A stretch of DNA of 11,324 nucleotides, from the NCBI GenBank assembly GCA_031732875.1, contig JAVMKL010000298.1, positions 1-11,324 of the forward strand, written 5' to 3'. Below the pieces are notes generated by a model that saw only the letters and a program-made list of their open reading frames with translations, was not told the origin of the DNA and did not search any database. This document shows positions 1 to 6,990 of the stretch, in pieces. Numbering within the stretch: the stretch's first letter is position 1; the number at the start of each line of letters is the position of its first letter. The stretch comes from JAVMKJ01 sp031732875. Lineage in GTDB: Bacteria; Pseudomonadota; Gammaproteobacteria; Competibacterales; Competibacteraceae. The translations under genes and the position numbers were made by a program.

Positions 1-810
1 TCCCAGCAAATACATGAAGATGACCCCGTAGTCACCGCTGTATTGAATTCCGAAAAAGTCGTGGAAGGTGGTGCCGCCCGCGCTGGCCCGGCGACCGAAT
101 TCCAGCCCGAACAGGGTGGGGCGCGGGATGTTGCCGATGCCGTCGGGGCCGTCGGTCAGGAAATTCAGGTTGTTGAGCAACAACCGGGTGATCTCGCCGA
201 AACCCAGGGTGACGATAGCCAGATAATCGCCGCGCAGCCGCAGCACCGGCAGCCCGAGCAGGAAGCCGGTCGAGGCCGCCAGCGCCCCCGCGACCGGCAG
301 GCCCAACCAGAACGACAGGCCAAAGTGCTGGGCCAGCAGGGCGTAGGTATAGGCGCCGACCGCGTAGAACGCGGCGTAACCGAGCACCAGCAGGCCGGCA
401 AAACCGACCACGATGTTCAAGCCCAACCCCAGCATGACGTAGATCAGCGCCAGCGTCATCACGTCCACCACGCCGCGCGAGGCGGTGAACGGCCAGATCA
501 CGGCGGCGGCCAGCAACAATAGCCACAGCGCCAGTCGATAGCGCGCTTGTTGTTTCGCCCGGCGCAGAGAGGCGGCGAAGGCGTTTTCACGCCAGGAATC
601 CGGGACGCGCAGCGTTGCCCAGACTCGTTGCAGCGGCTGGCGAAAAAGTCGCAGCAGGAAGATGATCGCAACCGCGACGACGACCGGCATCGGCGTACGG
701 TTCAGCGAAACGTTGACGCCATCCACATGGATGCGCAGGCCGAAGATCGGGACGAGCAACACGGCGGTCAGCACCGCCGCAGTCAGAGCATCAGGCAGCA
801 CGCGGCGCAT
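1..810 (-). CDS. livM: Branched-chain amino-acid ABC transporter permease LivM (C-terminus beyond left edge)
   Basis: Inner-membrane permease subunit of the LIV-I type importer. It should pair with LivH to form the channel for leucine, isoleucine and valine. The frame is open for 270 codons from the ATG at 810 to the window edge. Seen: an N-terminal extension with two hydrophobic segments (about residues 8-24 and 41-53) and a basic linker, as in the long E. coli-type LivM; then the core with WPFTASRGVVDV, YVMLGLGLNIVVGFAGLLVLG, RLRGDYLAIVTLGFGEI and PTLFGLEFGRRA. These line up with E. coli LivM as I recall it (about 425 aa), so roughly the last 150 residues are missing. The start is supported by GGAGAAGG 8 nt upstream (819-826), inside the end of livH. 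Only 3 nt separate it from the livH stop, so translational coupling is likely. livG and livF are expected further left. Identification is firm; the end is not visible. Confidence 0.93.
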   Translation of the reverse strand, partial: MRRVLPDALTAAVLTAVLLVPIFGLRIHVDGVNVSLNRTPMPVVVAVAIIFLLRLFRQPLQRVWATLRVPDSWRENAFAASLRRAKQQARYRLALWLLLLAAAVIWPFTASRGVVDVMTLALIYVMLGLGLNIVVGFAGLLVLGYAAFYAVGAYTYALLAQHFGLSFWLGLPVAGALAASTGFLLGLPVLRLRGDYLAIVTLGFGEITRLLLNNLNFLTDGPDGIGNIPRPTLFGLEFGRRASAGGTTFHDFFGIQYSGDYGVIFMYLLG

Positions 811-813
811 GGC

Positions 814-1743
814 TCACACCTTCTCCACGTCCGGACGGCCCAGCAGGCCGGTGGGTCGCACCAGCAGGACCCCGATCAGCAGGGCGAACGCCACCACATC
901 CTTGTACTCGGTTTGCAGGTAGGCCGAAGCGAAACTTTCTGCCAGACCCAACACGACCCCGCCCAGCATCGCGCCGGGAATGCTGCCGATTCCGCCCAGC
1001 ACCGCCGCCGTGAACGCTTTCAGTCCCGCCATGAAGCCGATGAAAGGATTGACCAGGCCATAGTACATGCTGACCAGCACCCCCGCGACCGCCGCCAGCC
1101 CGGCGCCGAGTACGAAGGTGACCGAAATTACCCGGTCGGTGTCGATACCGAGCAGGTTGGCCATGGCGCGATCCTCGGAACAGGCGCGGCAGGCGCGGCC
1201 CATCCGCGAGCGGGCGATGAACAGGGTCAGGCCGGTCATGAACGCCACCGTGACGACCGCGATCAACACCTGCATGTAGGACAGGTAAACCTGAAAGCCG
1301 TCGGTCGGTCCGAAGCGCCAGCCGCCGGTCAGGACCGGCTGCATCGACACATCGCGGGCGCCTTGGCCGAGCTGCACGTAATTTTGCAGGAAGATGGAAA
1401 CACCGATGGCGGAGATCAGCGGCACCAGCCGGGGACTGCCGCGCAAAGGCCGGTAGGCCAGCCGTTCCACGGTCCAGCCGTAGGAACCGGTGACCAGGAT
1501 GCTGATGGCCAGCGTCGCCAGCAGGATCGCCGAGATGCTGTCGACGCCAAACAGACCCAGCGCGGTGATGACCAGCAGGCCGACGTAGGCGCCGATCATG
1601 TAGATCTCGCCGTGGGCAAAGTTGATCATGCCGATGATGCCGTACACCATGGTGTAGCCGATGGCGATCAGGGCGTAGATGCTGCCTAGGGTCAGGCCGT
1701 TGATGATCTGTTGGGTGAATTCGAGAAGGGAGAAGCCGGACAT
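814..1743 (-). CDS. livH: Branched-chain amino-acid ABC transporter permease LivH
   Basis: Second permease of the LIV importer, 309 aa, against 308 for E. coli LivH as I recall it. It is almost wholly hydrophobic, with about eight membrane segments. Diagnostic stretches: NGLTLGSIYALIAIGYTMVY (15-34), GMINFAHGEIYMIGAYV (38-54), ISAIGVSIFLQNYV (110-123), the cytoplasmic ATPase-coupling loop SRMGRACRACSEDRAMANLL (179-198), GFMAGLKAFTAAVLGGIGSI (236-255) and the C-terminal GRPDVEKV. The ATG at 1743 gives an N-terminus collinear with E. coli LivH. No Shine-Dalgarno motif is visible before it: the leader is a CUCC-rich run that follows the livJ-livH hairpin, so initiation may depend on coupling or on local RNA structure. 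It sits in an operon between livJ and livM. Nothing in the protein looks broken. Confidence 0.96.
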   Translation of the reverse strand: MSGFSLLEFTQQIINGLTLGSIYALIAIGYTMVYGIIGMINFAHGEIYMIGAYVGLLVITALGLFGVDSISAILLATLAISILVTGSYGWTVERLAYRPLRGSPRLVPLISAIGVSIFLQNYVQLGQGARDVSMQPVLTGGWRFGPTDGFQVYLSYMQVLIAVVTVAFMTGLTLFIARSRMGRACRACSEDRAMANLLGIDTDRVISVTFVLGAGLAAVAGVLVSMYYGLVNPFIGFMAGLKAFTAAVLGGIGSIPGAMLGGVVLGLAESFASAYLQTEYKDVVAFALLIGVLLVRPTGLLGRPDVEKV

Positions 1744-1768
1744 GGGCGCCGCGTCTGGGGGAGGTGGG

Positions 1769-1810
1769 GAGATAGGAGATAGGAGATAGCGACTGCTCGC
1801 TATCTCCTAT
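1769..1810. repeat. Triplicated GAGATAG heptamer forming a perfect 14-bp hairpin between livJ and livH
   Basis: On the plus strand GAGATAG occurs three times in tandem (1769-1789). The last copies form the left arm of a perfect inverted repeat: ATAGGAGATAGCGA (1779-1792), loop CTGC, right arm 1797-1810. The hairpin starts 3 nt beyond the livJ stop codon on the transcribed strand. No U-run follows it in livJ-livH direction, so it does not look like a plain intrinsic terminator. By analogy with binding-protein-first ABC operons, where a 3' stem-loop raises binding-protein mRNA over permease mRNA, an mRNA-stabilising or attenuating role is plausible. That role is inference; the repeat itself is exact. 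Confidence 0.8.
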
Positions 1811-1813
1811 TCG

Positions 1814-2935
1814 CTACTTGACCGGCGTCTTGGTGGCGTCGGCGTGCCAGGTGAAGATGACGAAATCGAATTCCTTCAGATCGCCATTATCCTTGAAGGC
1901 CACCTTGCCGATCGGGGTCTGGAAACTGTTTTTGTGGATGTAGTCGGCCAGTTTGACTGCATCCTCGGTCTTGGCACCCTTGATCGCGTCGGTGATGATC
2001 TGCACCGCCGCGTAGGCCGGCATGACGAACGGCCCGGTGGGGTCCTGCTTCTTATCCTGGAAGGCCTTGACCAGTCCGGCGTTAGCGGGGTCGGTGCTGA
2101 AATCGGCGGGCAGGGTTACCAGCAACCCTTCCGAGGCCGGGCCGGCGATGGCGCTGATGTCCTTGTTACCGACCCCCTCGGGACCCATGTACTTGGCGTC
2201 GAAACCCTGCTCGCGCGATTGCCGCAGCAGCAGGCCCAGTTCCGGGTGGTAACCGCCGTAGTAGACGAAATCCACCCCATCCTTCTTCATCTTGGTGATC
2301 AGGGCGGAGAAGTCGGTCTGACCCTTGTTGACGCCCTCGAACAGGACGGGCGTGATGCCGGCGGCCTTGACGGTCTTGTCGACTTCCTTGGCGATACCCT
2401 CGCCGTACTGCTGCTTGTCGTGGATGATCGCCAGCTTCTTGGGCTTGATCTTCTCGGCGATGTACTTGCCGGCGGTCGGGCCCTGCTGGTCGTCGGTGCC
2501 GATGGTACGGAACACCATCTTGTAGCCCTGCTGGGTGATGGCGGGGTTGGTGGCGGCCGGGGTGATCATCAGGATGCCTTCCTCCTCGTACAGCTTGGAG
2601 GCCGGCTGGGTCGAGCCGGAACACAGGTGGCCGACCACGTACTTGATCTTCTGGTTGACGATCTGGTTGGCGATGGCGACCGCCTGCTTGGGCTCGCACA
2701 CGTCGTCCATCAAGACCGCCTCCAGCTTCTTGCCGTTGACGCCACCCTTGGCGTTGATCTGTTCGACCGCCATCTTGGCGCCGCTCATCTGCATGTCGCC
2801 GTACTGGGCGACCGAACCGGTGATGGGGCCGGCGACAGCGATCTTGATGGTGTCCTCGGCCTGCGCCATGCCGCCCAGACTCAAAATGATGGCGCCGACC
2901 GCGGCGCTCAGGACGTTACGATCGATCGTGTTCAT
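1814..2935 (-). CDS. livJ: Periplasmic branched-chain amino-acid binding protein LivJ/LivK
   Basis: Periplasmic substrate-binding protein that delivers Leu/Ile/Val to LivHM. 373 aa from the ATG at 2935. Residues 1-26 are a signal peptide: short polar start with R6, hydrophobic core LSAAVGAIILSL, cleavage expected after AQA, mature EDTIKIAVAGPITG. Collinear with E. coli LivJ throughout: the C80/C105 pair (MDDVCEPKQAVA and VGHLCSGSTQPAS) matches the family disulfide; the ligand-site regions GHLCSGS, ITPAATNP and FVYYGGYHPE are present, as is E253 in MGPEGVG; HDKQQYGEG is also conserved. Length is typical. First gene of the liv operon, followed by a hairpin. An in-frame TTG at 2938 is less likely as start, because the strong purine-rich RBS is ideally spaced for the ATG. 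LivJ and LivK cannot be separated from sequence alone. Confidence 0.95.
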   Translation of the reverse strand: MNTIDRNVLSAAVGAIILSLGGMAQAEDTIKIAVAGPITGSVAQYGDMQMSGAKMAVEQINAKGGVNGKKLEAVLMDDVCEPKQAVAIANQIVNQKIKYVVGHLCSGSTQPASKLYEEEGILMITPAATNPAITQQGYKMVFRTIGTDDQQGPTAGKYIAEKIKPKKLAIIHDKQQYGEGIAKEVDKTVKAAGITPVLFEGVNKGQTDFSALITKMKKDGVDFVYYGGYHPELGLLLRQSREQGFDAKYMGPEGVGNKDISAIAGPASEGLLVTLPADFSTDPANAGLVKAFQDKKQDPTGPFVMPAYAAVQIITDAIKGAKTEDAVKLADYIHKNSFQTPIGKVAFKDNGDLKEFDFVIFTWHADATKTPVK

Positions 2936-2942
2936 CAAGCGA

Positions 2943-2953
2943 CTCCTCTCCTC
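2943..2953 (-). promoter_or_regulatory. Strong Shine-Dalgarno of livJ
   Basis: On the minus strand this reads GAGGAGAGGAG. The proximal AGGAG ends 7 nt before the ATG at 2935, against only 4 nt before the in-frame TTG at 2938. This decides the start codon, and it fits a binding protein made in large excess over its permeases. Confidence 0.8.
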
Positions 2954-3023
2954 GTGATCAGGGTTGCAACTGAGTGAATTTGCCGGGAACGAATTTTAAT
3001 CTTAAAGAACTAGCCGAAATTCC

Positions 3024-3040
3024 CGCATAGAACAAGCCGA
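3024..3040 (-). promoter_or_regulatory. Weak candidate sigma-54-like -24/-12 element upstream of livJ
   Basis: The 159-nt gap between hemN and livJ (2939-3097) must hold the livJ promoter if livJ is transcribed separately. On the minus strand CGGCTTGTTCTATGCGG has the obligatory GG and GC dinucleotides with correct 12-nt spacing, but it lacks the leading T and several other bases of TGGCAC-N5-TTGCA. A start about 12 nt downstream would leave a leader of roughly 75 nt. A poor sigma-70-like -10 (TAAGAT) lies further downstream near 2998-3003. Neither is convincing; this is recorded as a hypothesis linking the importer to nitrogen control. Confidence 0.18.
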
Positions 3041-3097
3041 ACGGGGAAAAATCCACGGCTGAGGAAGAGTGGGCGAAGAGGGTCGGGCGAGACGCTT

Positions 3098-4480
3098 TCA
3101 AATCACCCTGGAAAACCGCTGCTGCTTCTGCTCCCGCAAATACCGGTCGAACGCCATGCAGATGTTGCGGATCAGCAGCCGACCCGGCGGCAGAACCCGA
3201 ATCCCGGTTTCGGACAGCGCCAGCAATCCGTCCGCCTGCATGTCGGCCAGTTCCGCCAGTTCCGGCGCGAAATAATCGTCGAAGCGGATGCCGAACCGGT
3301 GCTCGATCCTGGCGAAATCCAGGATGAAATGGCAGATCAGGTCGGTGATCGCCGCTCGCCGCAGTCGGTCGTCGGCATCCAGCCGCACGCCCCGAAACAC
3401 CGCCAGCCGCCCCGTGTCGATGCGCGCGTAATACTCTTCCAGCCCCTTCAGATTCTGGCTGTAGCTGTCGCCGACCATGCCGATGGAGGTCGCGCCGAGC
3501 CCGACCAGATCGCAGTCGGCGTGGGTGCTGTACCCCTGGAAATTGCGGTACAGGGTGCCGGCCTGCTGCGCCCGCGCCAGTTCGTCGTCGGGCTTGGCGA
3601 AATGGTCCATGCCGATGTAGACGTAACCCGCGCGGGTGAGTTGCTCGATCGCGGTTTTCAGGATCTCCAGCTTCTCTGCCGCCGGCGGCAGGGCGCTGGC
3701 GTCGATCTGGCGCTGGGTCTTGAACAACTCCGGCAGGTGAGCGTAGTTGAACACCGAAATCCGGTCGGGACTCTGGGCGACGATCTCGTCCACGGTGCGG
3801 CCGAAGCTGGCGGCGGTTTGGAACGGCAGACCGTAGATCAAATCCACGCTGATGGATTTGAAACCCTCGCGCCGGGCGGCGTCCATCACCTTCAGCGTGA
3901 TATCTCGCGACTGGATCCGGTTGACCGCCTGTTGCACCTCAGGATCGAAATCCTGCACCCCCAGACTCAGCCGGTTGAAGCCCAGCTCGCGCAACAGGGC
4001 GATGGTGCCGTCATCGGTCTCGCGCGGGTCGACTTCGATGGAATATTCGCCGCGGTCGTCGTCCAGCAGCCGGAAATGCTCGCCGGTGACCCGCATCAGC
4101 TCGCGCATCTGATCGGCACTGATGAAGGTGGGTGTGCCGCCACCCCAGTGCAGTTGGGCGACCGGCCGCGACCGGTCGAACAGCGTGCCCTGCAACGCGA
4201 TTTCCCGGTACAGGTGGTCGAGGTAGGGCGCGGCGTGGCGGCGGTTCTTGGTGACGATCTTGTTGCAGGCGCAGTAGAAGCAGACTGTGTCGCAGAACGG
4301 AATGTGGAAATACAGCGACAGCGGTCGGCCACCGGCGTTGCTGGCCAGAGCCTGTTCCCGGTATTCGGCCTCGCCGAAACCTGCGTGAAACTGCACGGCG
4401 GTCGGATACGAGGTATAGCGCGGGCCGGCCTTGTCGTACTTGCGGATCAGGGTGGAATCGAAAACGATGGCGGTGTTCAT
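3098..4480 (-). CDS. hemN: Oxygen-independent coproporphyrinogen III dehydrogenase (radical SAM)
   Basis: Cytoplasmic radical-SAM enzyme that decarboxylates coproporphyrinogen III to protoporphyrinogen IX in haem synthesis without oxygen. 460 aa from the ATG at 4480, close to the usual ~457. Seen: the N-terminal motif LIRKYDKAGPRYTSYPT; the 4Fe-4S binding CX3CX2C plus the extra cysteine in HIPFCDTVCFYCACNK (C63, C67, C70, C72); LHWGGGTPTF (SAM-binding GGGTP); SIEVDPRE; FNRLSLGVQDF; SVDLIYGLPFQT; SVFNYAHLPELF; IGMDHFAKPDDELA; NFQGYSTHADCDL; and the E. coli-like C-terminus QQRFSRVI. The frame stays open upstream to 4558, but homology starts at M1 chosen here. No clear RBS and no FNR/Anr box (TTGAT-N4-ATCAA) was found upstream. 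It is not in an obvious operon. HemN rather than HemW, because the fourth cysteine and the long C-terminus are present. Confidence 0.96.
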   Translation of the reverse strand: MNTAIVFDSTLIRKYDKAGPRYTSYPTAVQFHAGFGEAEYREQALASNAGGRPLSLYFHIPFCDTVCFYCACNKIVTKNRRHAAPYLDHLYREIALQGTLFDRSRPVAQLHWGGGTPTFISADQMRELMRVTGEHFRLLDDDRGEYSIEVDPRETDDGTIALLRELGFNRLSLGVQDFDPEVQQAVNRIQSRDITLKVMDAARREGFKSISVDLIYGLPFQTAASFGRTVDEIVAQSPDRISVFNYAHLPELFKTQRQIDASALPPAAEKLEILKTAIEQLTRAGYVYIGMDHFAKPDDELARAQQAGTLYRNFQGYSTHADCDLVGLGATSIGMVGDSYSQNLKGLEEYYARIDTGRLAVFRGVRLDADDRLRRAAITDLICHFILDFARIEHRFGIRFDDYFAPELAELADMQADGLLALSETGIRVLPPGRLLIRNICMAFDRYLREQKQQRFSRVI

Positions 4481-4579
4481 GATGGTTCGCACGACGGTTG
4501 GGATACGCGGGGTGGATGAAAGGGATCGGGCGGCGAGGGCGAGCCAGCGCAAAGACAACCAAATCGCTGGTCGGCGACA

Positions 4580-4608
4580 GGTTACCCATTACTTCCCGAC
4601 GGGTAACC
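4580..4608. promoter_or_regulatory. 8-bp inverted repeat upstream of hemN
   Basis: GGTTACCC (4580-4587) and GGGTAACC (4601-4608) form a perfect inverted repeat around a 13-nt spacer, about 100 nt before the hemN start codon. It could be an operator for a dimeric regulator of hemN, or a small RNA stem-loop. The family of any binding protein cannot be told from sequence, and it does not match the FNR consensus. Confidence 0.35.
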
Positions 4609-4620
4609 ATTCAGTCTCGT

Positions 4621-4700
4621 CCTTTGAAAAAGGGGGGGCCAGGGGGGATTTTGGACCCGTTGCCTGTGTGAAATCCCCTCCGACCTCCCTTTACGAAAGG
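4621..4700. repeat. Palindromic dispersed-repeat-like element between RR1 and hemN
   Basis: An imperfect long inverted repeat. The left arm 4621-4651 starts CCTTTGAAAAAGG, and the right arm 4671-4700 ends TTTACGAAAGG. A perfect inner core GGGGATTT (4644-4651) / AAATCCCC (4671-4678) flanks an approximately 19-nt loop. G/C homopolymer runs mark it off from the coding DNA around it. It resembles the class of G-run intergenic palindromes (arms like CCCCCTTTTTCAAAGG) that I recall as repeated in many proteobacterial and cyanobacterial genomes; copy number cannot be seen here. It lies downstream of RR1, so its RNA fold may also act as a terminator or 3' stabiliser for the signalling operon. No coding content. 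Confidence 0.6.
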
Positions 4701-4764
4701 GGAGAGGTGAGCGCTTGCTCCGGCGGAAGGCCGCCACGACGATCCGGGCCAGCCAGGCGCCGCT

Positions 4765-6990
4765 TCACTGGCCATGGCCAGACGCAACACGTGCTTGCAA
4801 CCACGCCATGAGTTGGTCGGCGGGCATCGGCTTGGCGTAGAAATAACCTTGAGCCACCCTGCACCCCAAGCCGCGCAGAAATTCCGCCTGCTCCGGTGTT
4901 TCCACCCCTTCCGCGATCGAGGTCACCCGCAGTTTTTCGCTCAATCCCACGATGGTTTCGGCGAAAGTGTCCCCCTTACTGTTACCAATCCCCTTGACGA
5001 AGACTTGGTCGATCTTGAGGCAATCGATGGGCAGGGATTGCAACTGCCCCAGCGAGGAGTAGCCGGTACCGAAGTCATCGATCGCAATCAGGACACCCAA
5101 TCGCTTGAGCGCTTCCAGTCTCTGCAACACCATTTTCGGTTCGTCCATGGCGATGCTTTCGGTGATTTCCAATTCCAGCAGCCCGGGCGGCATTCGATGA
5201 TGCGTCAAGATAGCCGCCACCTTCTGAACGAAGTCGACTCTGCTAAATTGCGGCATGCTGACGTTGACCGCCATTTGAAAAGAGGTGAAGCCCAATTGCA
5301 TGATCCGGGCATGCTGAAGGCAAGCCTGTTCCAGAACCCAGGCGCCGATCTGGACGATCAACCCCGAGTATTCGGCGAGCGGGATAAAGACATCGGGTGT
5401 TTGGATAAAACCCTGCTCGCCCGGCCAGCGCAGCAGTGCCTCGGCTCCGACGACGGCGCCAGTCGCCAGGGCGATTTGCGGTTGATACCAGGTTTCAAGC
5501 TGGCGGGCGTCGAACGCCCGCCGCAACTGATGGATGACCTCGAGTCGCCAACGCGTGCTGTCTTCCATCTCCGCCAAGTAATACTCGTGATGGAAACGGA
5601 GGCTTTTTTTGGCGCAATTTAGCGCGATGCTGGCGCGCTTGAGCAAGGTGGCGCCCGAGCCGGCGTTTTTCAAATCGTCGCAAAGGCCTAGGGTGACGCT
5701 GATGGGTAGTTGGTATTCACCGACCTCGAACAAGTCACGAAATGGCTCGAGTAAATCAGCCGGGTTGATTTTGGTTTTCGGGCCGATGACGCCGAACACG
5801 TCGGCGCCGATGCGGGCCAGCTTGCAGTCCGGCCCTAGCACGGCCCGCAGCCGCTCGGCGACCGCCGCCAGCAGGGCGTTGCCGATGTCCGGACCGAGAC
5901 CGTCGTTGAGATCGGCGAAGTGGTCGATGTCCAGCACTGCCACCACGGCGTCACTCTGGGCCGCGACGCCGTCGAGGTCGGCGATGAATTGCAGGCGGTT
6001 GGGCAGGTGGGTCAGCGGATCGTGATAGGCGACATGGTTGAGATGCTCGATCAGTTTGACGTTGCGGAAGCAGGCGGCGATGTTGGTGACGAACACATCG
6101 AGCAGGGAGCGGTCGAGGTCGGCGAGCGCCTGGCCGGAATCGAGAAAGATGGCGGCTTCCTGGTGGGGGGCGGCCTTGAGGTAAAGCACGGTGTAATCGG
6201 GGCCGAACATGTGCTGGCGGTGGGCCACGGCGGTCAGGATGGCCGAGACGATCCGGGGGTCTGGCAAGGCTTCCAGCGGCTGGGCGATGTAGGGGGCGTG
6301 ACGGCCGGCGGCGCCGACCACGTAGCAGCGGTCGGCGTCGTCGCCGGCCGGCGAGCCTTTCTGGGTGCAAACGATGCCGTCCAGGGGTAGCTTGAACAGG
6401 GCGGCCAGTTGGGTGAGCACGCCCTCGGCCAGGCCGGTGATCGCGCGTTGCTCCATCAGGTCGGCGGCGGCGCGGACGATCAGTTCCAGGCCGCGGCGGT
6501 GGTCGGCGAGGGCGCGTAGTTGTTGGTAGGAGTGGAGGGCGGCGCTGACCGTGGTGATCAGGCGGGTGTGGGTCAGTTCGGCCTTGGTGCGATAGTCATT
6601 GATATCGTATTCGTGGATGACGGTCAGTTCGGGAGCGTAGCCCGGCTGGCCGGTGCGCAGGATGAGCCGGCATTCCGCCAGCCCCAGTTCGTCGCGGATG
6701 TGACCGACCAGGTGGAGGCCGGCCCGGTCGGTTTCCATCACCACGTCCAGCAGGGCCACGGCGATGTCGGGATGCTGGCGCAACAGCTCGCGCGCCTCCC
6801 GGGCGCTGTGGGCGTGCAGCAGGCGCAGAGGCCGCCCGCGCACGTGCAGGTCGCGCAGGACGAAACGGGTGACCCCGTGCACCTCGGGGTCGTCGTCGAC
6901 CACCAGCACTTTCCAGGGCGGGGGGCCACCCGGCGGCGGGGCGGCCGGCTGTTTGGGGTCGGTGGCGAACGGGATCAAGTCGTCGATCAT
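4765..6990 (-). CDS. RR1: REC-DUF3369-GGDEF-EAL response regulator, probable c-di-GMP phosphodiesterase
   Basis: 741 aa, soluble. Receiver domain (about 26-150) with acidic D32-D34, phospho-acceptor D82 (ALLDVVM), T113 in LRTGQP and K136 (YRTKAEL), so phosphorylation competent. DUF3369 follows (about 160-315). The GGDEF domain (about 320-480) starts HVAYHDPLTHLPNR and keeps DIDHFADLNDGLG, but its active site reads IGADVF in place of GGDEF, so cyclase activity is unlikely. The EAL domain (about 485-735) looks active: EALLRW (E517), N576 in NVSMPQF, ELEITES, IDDFGTGYSS (D638, D639), K659 in LKIDQVF, E694 in AEGVET and Q714. The likely output is phosphorylation-controlled c-di-GMP hydrolysis, with the dead GGDEF as a possible GTP sensor. 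The start ATG overlaps the stop of the HK-A remnant (ATGA), so it was once translationally coupled to a kinase that is now broken. No strong RBS of its own is visible. Confidence 0.92.
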   Translation of the reverse strand: MIDDLIPFATDPKQPAAPPPGGPPPWKVLVVDDDPEVHGVTRFVLRDLHVRGRPLRLLHAHSAREARELLRQHPDIAVALLDVVMETDRAGLHLVGHIRDELGLAECRLILRTGQPGYAPELTVIHEYDINDYRTKAELTHTRLITTVSAALHSYQQLRALADHRRGLELIVRAAADLMEQRAITGLAEGVLTQLAALFKLPLDGIVCTQKGSPAGDDADRCYVVGAAGRHAPYIAQPLEALPDPRIVSAILTAVAHRQHMFGPDYTVLYLKAAPHQEAAIFLDSGQALADLDRSLLDVFVTNIAACFRNVKLIEHLNHVAYHDPLTHLPNRLQFIADLDGVAAQSDAVVAVLDIDHFADLNDGLGPDIGNALLAAVAERLRAVLGPDCKLARIGADVFGVIGPKTKINPADLLEPFRDLFEVGEYQLPISVTLGLCDDLKNAGSGATLLKRASIALNCAKKSLRFHHEYYLAEMEDSTRWRLEVIHQLRRAFDARQLETWYQPQIALATGAVVGAEALLRWPGEQGFIQTPDVFIPLAEYSGLIVQIGAWVLEQACLQHARIMQLGFTSFQMAVNVSMPQFSRVDFVQKVAAILTHHRMPPGLLELEITESIAMDEPKMVLQRLEALKRLGVLIAIDDFGTGYSSLGQLQSLPIDCLKIDQVFVKGIGNSKGDTFAETIVGLSEKLRVTSIAEGVETPEQAEFLRGLGCRVAQGYFYAKPMPADQLMAWLQARVASGHGQ

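Noticed and set aside
547..1689. Long plus-strand open frame (380 codons) opposite livM and livH
   Set aside because: Q/H/R/D-rich antisense translation spanning two well-identified genes; no motif and no RBS.
1779..1810. Intrinsic terminator after livJ
   Set aside because: The hairpin is perfect but no U-run follows on the transcribed strand, and livH/livM need read-through.
1844..2977. Long plus-strand open frame (377 codons) opposite livJ
   Set aside because: Mirror of livJ codon structure in GC-rich DNA; low-complexity D/L/V/G-rich translation with no known motif, while livJ on the other strand is unmistakable.
3299..4519. Plus-strand open frame (406 codons) opposite hemN
   Set aside because: Antisense shadow of hemN; the minus-strand product has every family motif.
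4481..4620. FNR/Anr binding site upstream of hemN
   Set aside because: Looked for TTGAT-N4-ATCAA and close variants in the leader; none found.
4722..4735. Hairpin GGCGG-AAGG-CCGCC just downstream of RR1 as terminator
   Set aside because: Only a 5-bp stem and no U-tract on the transcribed strand.
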